Source of the DNA: an uncultured Pelagibacteraceae bacterium
GTDB lineage: Bacteria > Pseudomonadota > Alphaproteobacteria > Pelagibacterales > Pelagibacteraceae
Assembly: GCA_902566805.1 (NCBI GenBank)
Contig: CACFKJ010000006.1
Span: forward strand, 1-41,257
Reading direction: 5' to 3'
DNA length: 41,257 nucleotides
Part shown: in pieces, positions 32,812-40,996 of the stretch
Layout of the letters: every line of letters starts with the position of its first letter
Numbering within the stretch: position 1 is the stretch's first letter
Position numbers and translations under genes: made by a program
Notes under the pieces: model-generated
Database searches by the model: none
The model's input: the letters and a program-made list of their open reading frames with translations, nothing else
What the model was told of the DNA's origin: nothing

Positions 32812-35343
32812 TTAATCGTTTGTTTTTGTAGTATTTACATAATTTAATAATTTTTCGAGCATGAAAATTTGATTATTAAATTTGTAATCTTGGTGTTTGT
32901 AATTAACTAATTTTACTTCATCTTTATTAGCTTTATTTGATTTAACAATATCTTCCATAATTTTTTGTGCTAGAGCAATTCTACCTTCAAGATCTAAATC
33001 TAAAAATACTTTATTTATTTTACTTTCGATTATTTTTCCTTCTTCTAATTTTTTACTAAAATTATTTTTTAATAAGTCGTTTCCATACTGAGCATCTTCT
33101 AATTTTCCAACTTTAGCTAATAGTTTATTTCTTTCTCTTTTATTTTTATTAATTTTTTTAAGTTCTGAAGCTAATATTTTTTCATTATTTCTTTTTTCTT
33201 CTAATAATTTTAATCTCTTTTCTTTCTTAAGGGCCAATAATTTTTCATTTTTTTCTTTATCCTCAATTAACTTTAATTCTTCTGCTTTCTTTTTAGCCAA
33301 TAGTGCTTCTTCTTTTTTCTTTTCTTCAATCAATTTAAGTTCTTTTTCTTTTTGTTTTCTCAATTTTTCATCAGCAATTTTCTTAGCTAACAATTCTGCT
33401 TCTTCTTTTTCTTTTTTTTCTTTTAAAAGTTTCTCAGCTTTAAGCCTCTCACTTTCTTCTTTTTTCCTTTTTTTAGCTAATTTCCTTTGTTCTTTTAGTC
33501 TTTTTTCCTCCTCTAGTCTCATCGCTCTTAATTCAGGGTCAACCAATAGAGTAAATGTATCTTCAATACGGGTATTTATGTTTTTTGCTGTTACTTTAAT
33601 TTTTAATTCTTCAGTATTGTCCTTATCAATATTATTTATAATAAATGTCTTTTGTGATGGTAAAAAAGTAATCCATGATGGTAGCTGCTTGTCATTAGCT
33701 AAAGATGCATTATAGGTTACTCTTCCTTCGCCTTCTAATTCAAAGGTTTTTTCTGAAAATGAAAAATGACTTACGCTACTGTCTCCGTGTCTTATTGCAA
33801 TTGGTTCTTGATTTCTTATAGGTTTTTTAATTCTAGCATAATAAGTTTTTCCTTTTGTTTTAAAATTATTCTTAATGATTGAAGCATAATCTTTAAAATT
33901 TATATTATTAATATTTTCTCTAGTTATATCTATACCTACAGAAGTATAAATTTTTCCAATTGAGTGTTGTAATTTTGAATAAGCAATGTCATATCTAAGT
34001 TCCGCTACTAACAAACTTGCTTGTTCTCTTATTAATTCTAAATTTCCAAATCGTGCAATTTTTTGTGCATTTTTAACTTGTTCAGTTATTTTTTTAGATA
34101 CCTCATAATATCTTTCAGCAGTATCATACTCTTCTAAAGCCATTGAATAATCAATATTTGCTAAATGAACTTGAGAAAGTACGGCCATTGATAGAGCTAA
34201 TCTTTTTTCTTTAATGATCTTAGTATTTGTTTCATTAATTCTTTTTACTTTTGGATGCATGAATACATTAAGTAAATTAGATCCCATAGCAGAACCATAT
34301 TCAAAATTTGTTTTATTCATTAAATGATCATTTGATGAATGAGTCCATGCAGCGTTAAAGTTTAAACCTGGTAGCAAAGAAATCATACCAGCTTTTGTTT
34401 CTTGTGTTGATATTCTTTCATCATAATGGCTTTTAATTAATTCAGGTCTATGTAAAAGAGCGTATTTTTCCATACTCTCTAAATCCATATTTAAAATAGT
34501 TAACGGTTCATCTGTTTGAACAATTTTAAATTTTTCATTAGGCAACAAACCCATTAAACCAGCAAGTTGAATTCTTGAGTCTATAAACATTTCTTTTTGT
34601 GACTGTAACGCTCTTTGAATGTCTAGTAATTCTTTTTGATATAACAAAGCATCCATTGGTTTTGTTAAAAGTAACTCTTCTATTTTTTGAGAGTCGTTTA
34701 AAGCTTTATCAACCTCAACTAACAATGGATCATATTTTTTAATTAATTTATCAGCTGAAATTGTATTCCAATAAGCTCTTATTACATCTCTTACAATATT
34801 GTGTTCGGCTTTTCTTTCCATTTCTTCAGTAATCAAATAACGATTTGAATCCTGACCTGCTCTTATAAAAGATAAACCAAAATCTAAAGCATTCCATGTA
34901 AAACCAATATCTTGATCATCAATATCTCTTTCTCTTGAAGTAGAAAAAGATGATCCTAAGGCTCCTGCTAAATCACTTGAAGGAACTGTTGCACTAGTAG
35001 TTGCGTTGTATCTTTCACTTCCTGTATATCCAGCATTTGCAGCAATTGCGGGCAACATTTCAAATCGAACTTTATCGATTTGTCTGTATGCCATTCCTGT
35101 TTCTAATTCCTTAATTTTTAATTCTTTATTATTTTTAATAGCAAGTGCAATTGCTGTGTATAAATCTATTTCTATATTTTCTTCCCAAGAAGCATTATTT
35201 TTTTTAATTTCTTCTATTTTTAAAATATCCTGTTTAGCTTTCTTTTCTGTTTCGTTTAAACTTATTGCTTTTGGAGTTCTCGTACATGAAGAAACGAACG
35301 TTAATAAGAGTATTAATCCAAATATTAGTTTTTGCCTGACCAT
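32812..35343 (-). CDS. TolC-family outer-membrane lipoprotein with cadherin-like domain and charged coiled coil
   Basis: An 843-aa protein, much longer than ordinary TolC (about 450-500). The N-terminus MVRQKLIFGLILLLTFVSSC ends in a lipobox (VSSC), predicting a lipid anchor. Residues about 55-480 are an outer-membrane efflux protein: IDLYTAIALAIKNNKELK, then long helices with the second-repeat RPELIKSHYDERISTQETKAG and LLPGLNFNA. Residues about 524-603 form a dystroglycan/cadherin-like (CADG) domain (LPSWITFLPSQKTF; TFTLLVDPE). Residues 605-754 are an almost uninterrupted K/E/L heptad-like coiled coil. The last 90 residues are helical. It is divergent from the adhesin and probably its outer-membrane exit channel. 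Confidence 0.85.
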   Translation of the reverse strand: MVRQKLIFGLILLLTFVSSCTRTPKAISLNETEKKAKQDILKIEEIKKNNASWEENIEIDLYTAIALAIKNNKELKIKELETGMAYRQIDKVRFEMLPAIAANAGYTGSERYNATTSATVPSSDLAGALGSSFSTSRERDIDDQDIGFTWNALDFGLSFIRAGQDSNRYLITEEMERKAEHNIVRDVIRAYWNTISADKLIKKYDPLLVEVDKALNDSQKIEELLLTKPMDALLYQKELLDIQRALQSQKEMFIDSRIQLAGLMGLLPNEKFKIVQTDEPLTILNMDLESMEKYALLHRPELIKSHYDERISTQETKAGMISLLPGLNFNAAWTHSSNDHLMNKTNFEYGSAMGSNLLNVFMHPKVKRINETNTKIIKEKRLALSMAVLSQVHLANIDYSMALEEYDTAERYYEVSKKITEQVKNAQKIARFGNLELIREQASLLVAELRYDIAYSKLQHSIGKIYTSVGIDITRENINNINFKDYASIIKNNFKTKGKTYYARIKKPIRNQEPIAIRHGDSSVSHFSFSEKTFELEGEGRVTYNASLANDKQLPSWITFLPSQKTFIINNIDKDNTEELKIKVTAKNINTRIEDTFTLLVDPELRAMRLEEEKRLKEQRKLAKKRKKEESERLKAEKLLKEKKEKEEAELLAKKIADEKLRKQKEKELKLIEEKKKEEALLAKKKAEELKLIEDKEKNEKLLALKKEKRLKLLEEKRNNEKILASELKKINKNKRERNKLLAKVGKLEDAQYGNDLLKNNFSKKLEEGKIIESKINKVFLDLDLEGRIALAQKIMEDIVKSNKANKDEVKLVNYKHQDYKFNNQIFMLEKLLNYVNTTKTND

Positions 35344-35458
35344 ATAAAGTTGATAATTGCATATACCACAAATTGAATTCTATATGTGTTCAAAATGAGC
35401 TATTTTACATAGGAATGCTAAAAACTAATCAATATTCAATTAATAAAATTTATTTTTT

Positions 35459-35472
35459 TTGATCTACATCAA
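35459..35472. promoter_or_regulatory. FNR/FixK-type palindrome between tolC-like and adhesin genes
   Basis: TTGATCTACATCAA fits TTGAT-N4-ATCAA, the consensus of the FNR/Anr/FixK branch of Crp/Fnr regulators. It ends four bases before a TATAAT box (35477-35482) of the adhesin promoter. A centre near -24 would favour repression of the adhesin; activation of the divergent TolC-like gene, 116 bases away, is also possible. The 154-base intergenic region (35344-35497) has no gene. Confidence 0.45.
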
Positions 35473-35476
35473 TGTT

Positions 35477-35482
35477 TATAAT
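35477..35482 (+). promoter_or_regulatory. -10 box of the adhesin operon
   Basis: A perfect TATAAT 16 bases upstream of the GTG start. No good -35 box is spaced correctly; an upstream TG is two bases away, close to an extended -10. The predicted leader is about nine bases. Confidence 0.45.
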
Positions 35483-35497
35483 TTATAAAAAACTATT

Positions 35498-38400
35498 GTG
35501 AAAAACGATAATAAAAAAATATTTATTGAGGCGTTAGAGCAGAGAATAATGCTCGATGGAGCAGGAGCTTCCACTTTTTTAGATATAATTGACGATAGAA
35601 ATAAAGATAAAATTTTACAAAAAAATTCAAAAAAAATCACAAAATTTTCAGAAAATAAAGTTGATGATAAATCTCAAACAATTCCTTTTGATCAAGTTGC
35701 AAGAGATCAAAAAAGAAATGACAGAAAACAGGTAGTTTTTATAGATTCTCAAGTTCAAGATTATCAATCTTTAATTAACGCATTTAACTCAGATACAGAA
35801 GTATATTTAATTCAATCTAATGAAGATGGATTTAAAAAAATTGATAATACTTTAAAAGATAATTCTAACATATCATCTTTGCATATTATTGGTCACGGTA
35901 GTGCTGGAAAAATATTATTTGGTAATGCAACACTATCAAATGATACCATCCAATCATACAACCAAACGTTGAGATCTATTGGTCAATATTTAACAGTAGA
36001 CGGTGATATATTGTTCTATGGATGTAATGTTGCAAGTACAGAGGGCGGCAAAGCTTTAATCAGTAAAATTTCAGAAATTACTAAAGCAGATATTGCTGCA
36101 TCAGATGATGTTACAGGTAAGAGCGGTGACTGGAAACTTGAAATCAAAGTTGGACATATTGATACAAAAAATATTAACCAGATTGATTTTCAACATGATC
36201 TTGCCATGACTAGAACTCAGTATAGATCCACAGCGAGTGCGTCGGTCAATGTTGGTGCAGATGGAATAACATCTATCAGAGGAGCAATGGCTGCTTTTAC
36301 AGGTACTTCAGACAGAAATGCATACGATTTTAAATCTTCAAGAGATCATAACCCTAGTAACAGTGGTTTATGGTCTGATTATTATATTACTTATAATTCA
36401 GGAACATTTGGTACAGGTAGCAATAGTCATTCTGATAAAGTTGATAGATTTACAGTTGTTTTGGAAAAATCAGGAATTACTAGTGGTAGCTTTACAGCAA
36501 GAAGACCTGACCATCCCGGCAGTTACAATGGTGGAAGCGCTACTACAAATAATTTAAGTAATAGTCAGTGGGATCATAGTATGCATGACGTAGACATTAA
36601 CACAACAGACTCTGCTGATTATAAACTACAAGCAACGCGTGATAATCCTGGTGATGACGAGGGCCCATTGGATGTTTATATGGTAGCGTTAGACTCTCAT
36701 TTCGGTAGCAACAGCGACAGATATAATAAAATAGCTGAAGTAATATTTGATCGTGAAATTGTTGGATTACTAATTGACGGTAATCAAACTTATACAGCAT
36801 CTTCTAATACAGGTAATGTAGATCTTCATAATTCAAGTAATAGTACTTATCCAAGTCCCCTGAATAATTCAAATAGGGCTTTTGAAACTATTCAATGGCG
36901 TTATTTCCGAAATAACTACAGCAATGGTCAATGGGGTTACGGGACTTATAAGGATGGTGATTGGTTTGCGGTAGGTGGTACCGACAACAGAACTCTTCAC
37001 ATTGCTGCAAAAAATACTGGAGGGGGAGATTATGCTAGGGTCTTAGTTAAAGGCGAAGTATCAAATAACGCTCCTGTTGCACAAAACGATGTAGGGGTAG
37101 TAAATGAAGATGCAACTTTAACAGTTGCAAATAGCTCAAATGCCAATGAATCTGGAGGATCATATGATGCAAATGGTGAATACTCTGGAGATATAATGAA
37201 TACCAGTTCAAGTGATCACTCTGATAGTGATGCTGATAGCGATGCTATTACAGTTACTCATATTCAACATAGTTCAGCAGGTTCTGCAACAGCAGTAGGT
37301 GCTTATACATATTCTCATGGCTCAGCAACTTCGGTCACAGGTACTTACGGAACTTTAACTATTGGTTCGGATGGAAGTTACGAATATGTTGCAGATCAAT
37401 CTGCTGCGGATGATTTAGACTCTGGAGACAGTGTAACTGATGTTTTTACCTATACTATTTCAGATGGAACAGCAACGGATACAGCCACACTTACAATTAC
37501 AGTTTTAGGAATAAATGATGCTCCAGTTGCACAAAATGATGAAGGTGTCATTGTAGAAGAAGGTACTTTAAATGTAGCAAATAGCTCAAATGCCAATGTT
37601 TCAGGGTCATATGATGCAACTGGAGAACATTCTGGGGATGTTATTGATACAAGCTCTAGTTCTCACTCAGACAGCGATGCTGATGATAGTGCTTCTTTAT
37701 CAATCACAGCCATTCAACCTAGTGGAGGATCTTCTTCAAATGTTTCAGCAGGAAGCTCATATAATAGTAGTGGAACTAGTGTTTCAGGTACATACGGTAC
37801 TTTAACTATTGGAGCAGATGGATCTTATTCTTATGTTGCAAATTCATCCACAGCAGCCTTAGATGCAGGAGATACAGTAACAGACGTTTTTGTTTATACA
37901 TTGAGTGATGGTACCACAACAACAACTGCTAATATTACAATAACAATTTTAGGAGCTAACAATGCACCAGTTGCTGTTAATGACACTGATAGTGTTAACG
38001 AAGATGCGACTGTTACACAAACTTCAGGATCAAGTTTATTAATGGCAGATGACAGTGATGCAGACGATAGCGCTTCAATTACTGTAACTGCTATTAAAAC
38101 TGGAGGTGAGGGTTTAGGAGCTTCAACTTCAGTAAGTGCAGGAAGCTCATACAATAGTAATGGTACTACTATTACAGGAACTTATGGTACTTTAACTTTA
38201 GGTGCTGACGGAACTTATACTTATGTTGCTGATCAATCTGCAGCTGATGATTTAGATGATGGTGATACAGTAACAGATGTTTTCACCTATACTATTTCAG
38301 ATGGAACAGCAACAGACACTGCAACTTTAACAATCACAGTTACAGGTGTTAACGATGCTCCAGTTGCACGAAATGATGAAGGTGTCATTGTTGAAGATGG

Positions 38401-40252
38401 AACTTTAACAGTCAATAACAGTGATAATGCAAATGTTTCAGGCTCTTATGATGCAACAGGTGAACATTCAGGAGATGTTCTTCATACGAGTTCAGGCTCT
38501 CATACTGACAGCGATGTTGATGATGATGATACTGCAAGTTTGGTAGTAAGTTCAATAAGAACTGGAAGTTCTGAGGGTAACGGAACTGCTGGAACTGTAG
38601 GCCAAGCTTTAACAGGAACTTATGGTGAATTAACATTAAATGCTAATGGATCTTATACTTATGTAGCAAATCAATCGGCTGCTGATGATTTAGATTCAGG
38701 AGATTCAGCTACAGATGTTTTTAACTACACTGTTTCTGATGGAAATGGTGGAACAGATATAGCAACAATAACAATAACAATCCTAGGGGCCAATGATACT
38801 CCAGTTGCAGTAGACGATACAGACTCAGTAAACGTGGATGAAACAACAACAGCTACTGATGGATCTGCAAATGATGTTTTAACAGACGACACTGATGCTG
38901 ATGATAGTGCATCATTAACTGTTACAGCCATTCAACCAAGTGGAGGTTCTTCATCAAATGTTTCAGCTGGAAGTTCATATAATAGTAGTGGTACAGAAGT
39001 TACAGGAACATACGGTACTTTAACAATCGGAGCCGATGGATCTTATACTTATGTAGCTGATCAGGATGCAGCAGACAATATAAGTGCTGGATCAAGTGAA
39101 ACGGATGTTTTTACATATACAGTTTCAGACGGCACATCAACTGATACAGCAACTTTAACAATTACAATTTCAGCACCTGAAAGGGAAAGTAACAATAGTG
39201 AAATTAAGAAAGATAAAAAAGAAGCCAAAAAGCAGAAAAAGGAAGAAAAGAAAGCAAGAAAAAAAGAGAAGAGAGAAAAAAGACTTTTAAAAAAATCATT
39301 CAAACTTTCAAAAGATTTATCAGAGAGAAAAGCTCAATTTAATCAAGGTTTAAAGTTGGTAGACTTAGTTGCTGAAACAAAATCAATAGAAATAAAAGAA
39401 AAAGATTCTTTTGTAGATAAAATTAAAACTAAACAATCAACAGAAGGATTAAATGTTAAATTTAAAGTATTTAACGATGAAGGTAAAGAAGTTCAAAAAT
39501 ATTATGGAATAATGAAAGATGGAAGTCCATTACCAGATTGGATAAAAGTTGATCCAAAAACTGGCCGAACAAAAACCAATATACCAAAAGATGTTAATAT
39601 TGTAGAATTTAAAATTATTGCAGTAGATGTTGATAATAACAGAAAAGAAGTAACAGTAGTAATTGACCCAGAAAAAATTGCAAAAGACAAAGAAATTATA
39701 AAAGAAGCAAGAAAAATATCTATTCCAAAAAAAATTGAGGTTCAAAACAATGGTTCTGTAAAACTTAACTCTGTTAATGAAGATGGAACAATTAACAAAA
39801 CTACAACAAGTTCAATTAATAATATTGAGTCATTTGAAGATTTAATAAATGCAACAAAACCAGACGAGTTTTTAAAATTAGAATCTAAATTAAAAGGTAA
39901 TGCTTTTGTAGTAGAATTACCTAACGAAATTAAAAATAATTTTGAGAATTTTAAAATTGTTTTAAAGGATGGAAAAAAACTACCTGAATGGATTAAATTT
40001 AATTTAGATAATGGTGAAATAATTGCTAATCCACCAAAAAATATAGAGACCATAGATTTAAAAATTATCGTTGAGGATTCAAATGGAAAAATAACAGTTA
40101 AAGATCTTAAAGTTGATTTTTCAACAAAAAATACAATTAATTCAGAATTAATTAATAATAATGATACTAAGTTTGTTTCTTTATCAAATCAACTTTCCAA
40201 AGAATACACAAACTGGAATGACTATGGATCGCAAATAATAGATAGTTTGTAA
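35498..40252 (+). CDS. Giant surface adhesin: LEPR-XLL-like motif, DUF4347, five VCBS repeats, two cadherin-like domains
   Basis: A 1584-aa protein starting at GTG, without a Sec signal peptide. The N-terminal FIEALEQRIMLDGAGA resembles the LEPR-XLL motif of giant marine repeat proteins. Residues about 78-225 are DUF4347 (SLHIIGHGSAGKILFG; GDILFYGCNVAST), whose conserved His-Gly and Cys resemble a caspase-like fold. Residues 236-520 form a unique region. Five VCBS/cadherin-like repeats begin at about 523, 673, 821, 952 and 1099, each with NDAPVAxND and a TYGTLTxGxDGSYxYVA core. A lysine/glutamate segment (about 1227-1285) and two cadherin-like domains (about 1300-1390 and 1425-1540) end the chain. 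No RTX nonapeptides were seen. It is flanked by secretion genes and is probably exported type I-fashion. Confidence 0.85.
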   Translation: MKNDNKKIFIEALEQRIMLDGAGASTFLDIIDDRNKDKILQKNSKKITKFSENKVDDKSQTIPFDQVARDQKRNDRKQVVFIDSQVQDYQSLINAFNSDTEVYLIQSNEDGFKKIDNTLKDNSNISSLHIIGHGSAGKILFGNATLSNDTIQSYNQTLRSIGQYLTVDGDILFYGCNVASTEGGKALISKISEITKADIAASDDVTGKSGDWKLEIKVGHIDTKNINQIDFQHDLAMTRTQYRSTASASVNVGADGITSIRGAMAAFTGTSDRNAYDFKSSRDHNPSNSGLWSDYYITYNSGTFGTGSNSHSDKVDRFTVVLEKSGITSGSFTARRPDHPGSYNGGSATTNNLSNSQWDHSMHDVDINTTDSADYKLQATRDNPGDDEGPLDVYMVALDSHFGSNSDRYNKIAEVIFDREIVGLLIDGNQTYTASSNTGNVDLHNSSNSTYPSPLNNSNRAFETIQWRYFRNNYSNGQWGYGTYKDGDWFAVGGTDNRTLHIAAKNTGGGDYARVLVKGEVSNNAPVAQNDVGVVNEDATLTVANSSNANESGGSYDANGEYSGDIMNTSSSDHSDSDADSDAITVTHIQHSSAGSATAVGAYTYSHGSATSVTGTYGTLTIGSDGSYEYVADQSAADDLDSGDSVTDVFTYTISDGTATDTATLTITVLGINDAPVAQNDEGVIVEEGTLNVANSSNANVSGSYDATGEHSGDVIDTSSSSHSDSDADDSASLSITAIQPSGGSSSNVSAGSSYNSSGTSVSGTYGTLTIGADGSYSYVANSSTAALDAGDTVTDVFVYTLSDGTTTTTANITITILGANNAPVAVNDTDSVNEDATVTQTSGSSLLMADDSDADDSASITVTAIKTGGEGLGASTSVSAGSSYNSNGTTITGTYGTLTLGADGTYTYVADQSAADDLDDGDTVTDVFTYTISDGTATDTATLTITVTGVNDAPVARNDEGVIVEDGTLTVNNSDNANVSGSYDATGEHSGDVLHTSSGSHTDSDVDDDDTASLVVSSIRTGSSEGNGTAGTVGQALTGTYGELTLNANGSYTYVANQSAADDLDSGDSATDVFNYTVSDGNGGTDIATITITILGANDTPVAVDDTDSVNVDETTTATDGSANDVLTDDTDADDSASLTVTAIQPSGGSSSNVSAGSSYNSSGTEVTGTYGTLTIGADGSYTYVADQDAADNISAGSSETDVFTYTVSDGTSTDTATLTITISAPERESNNSEIKKDKKEAKKQKKEEKKARKKEKREKRLLKKSFKLSKDLSERKAQFNQGLKLVDLVAETKSIEIKEKDSFVDKIKTKQSTEGLNVKFKVFNDEGKEVQKYYGIMKDGSPLPDWIKVDPKTGRTKTNIPKDVNIVEFKIIAVDVDNNRKEVTVVIDPEKIAKDKEIIKEARKISIPKKIEVQNNGSVKLNSVNEDGTINKTTTSSINNIESFEDLINATKPDEFLKLESKLKGNAFVVELPNEIKNNFENFKIVLKDGKKLPEWIKFNLDNGEIIANPPKNIETIDLKIIVEDSNGKITVKDLKVDFSTKNTINSELINNNDTKFVSLSNQLSKEYTNWNDYGSQIIDSL
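37064..39175 (+). repeat. Five tandem VCBS-type repeats inside the adhesin gene
   Basis: Units start at about 37064, 37514, 37958, 38351 and 38792 (lengths 450, 444, 393, 441 and about 384 bases). Parts are close at DNA level, for example the segment coding IQPSGGSSSNVSAGSSYNSS near 37712 and again near 38932. Likely Ca2+-binding stalk domains. Confidence 0.85.
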
Positions 40253-40273
40253 AAGATAACCTATATTTAAAAA

Positions 40274-40996
40274 GTGAAAAATTTATTTATTATAATTTTA
40301 TTTTTATTTGGAACTTCGGTTTTAGCTGACACTACTGAAGTAGAATTGAAAGAAGCAAGAACATTAGTGACAGCTACACAAAAAGTTTCTATATCAAGCG
40401 AAATAGCAGCAAGAGTTGAAAAAATTAATTTTTTAATGGGTGATGCTTTTAAAAAAGGGGATGTTCTAATAAGTTTTGATTGTAAATTGTATAATGCTCA
40501 GTTGGAGGTTATTAAAGCTGATCACAGAAGTGCAAAAATACAATTAAAGAATGATAAAGAACTTTTGGATATGAGATCTATTGGTGAATTGCAATATCAA
40601 TTATCAGAATCTGCACTTAAAAAAGCAGAAGCAGAACTTTCAATTGCAAAACTAAATGTTGAAAGATGCAATATAGTTGCGCCATATGATGGTAAGGTAA
40701 TGGATGTTTATACAAACGTCTTTACAAGTATTGAACAACGACAACCTTTAATGGATATAGTAGGAGACGGTCTTTTAGAAGCATCTGTAGTTATTCCAAG
40801 TAAATGGTTGAGATGGTTAAAAAAGGGACATCCAGTTAAAATTATAATAGATGAAACAGGCGAAGTCTTAGACGCAACAGTTATTAGTTTGGGAGCTGCC
40901 GTAGATGCTGCAAGTCAAACGATAGAATTAAAAGCTCAGTTTAATGAAAAATATGAGAGTTTAATTCCTGGAATGAGTGGGATAGTTAAATTTTGA
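40274..40996 (+). CDS. HlyD-type periplasmic adaptor (short)
   Basis: A 240-aa membrane-fusion protein starting at GTG, with a signal peptide (MKNLFIIILFLFGTSVLADT). The first lipoyl half-motif is ARVEKINFLMGDAFKKGDVLISFDC; a short alpha-hairpin (about 70-115) follows, then the second half NIVAPYDGKVMDVYTN and a beta-barrel with LPG-like LIPGMSGIVKF at the very end. It is shorter than typical adaptors (350-450 aa), stopping after the beta-barrel without a membrane-proximal domain. It follows the adhesin by 21 bases and overlaps the next gene, so it is probably part of the adhesin export machinery linking the TolC-like protein to an inner-membrane component not seen here. Confidence 0.85.
   Translation: MKNLFIIILFLFGTSVLADTTEVELKEARTLVTATQKVSISSEIAARVEKINFLMGDAFKKGDVLISFDCKLYNAQLEVIKADHRSAKIQLKNDKELLDMRSIGELQYQLSESALKKAEAELSIAKLNVERCNIVAPYDGKVMDVYTNVFTSIEQRQPLMDIVGDGLLEASVVIPSKWLRWLKKGHPVKIIIDETGEVLDATVISLGAAVDAASQTIELKAQFNEKYESLIPGMSGIVKF

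Noticed and set aside
37064..39175. Regular DNA repeats that could suggest a CRISPR array or satellite
   Set aside because: Units are about 390-450 bases, protein-coding in one frame and divergent; they are VCBS domains.
37894..39303. Several long minus-strand open frames under the adhesin repeats
   Set aside because: They are antisense to repetitive Asp/Ser/Thr-rich VCBS coding sequence, lack independent start context, and are explained by codon composition.
40274..40996. AcrA-type RND efflux adaptor
   Set aside because: No RND pump gene is nearby, the protein is much shorter, and it is co-directional and nearly contiguous with the adhesin.
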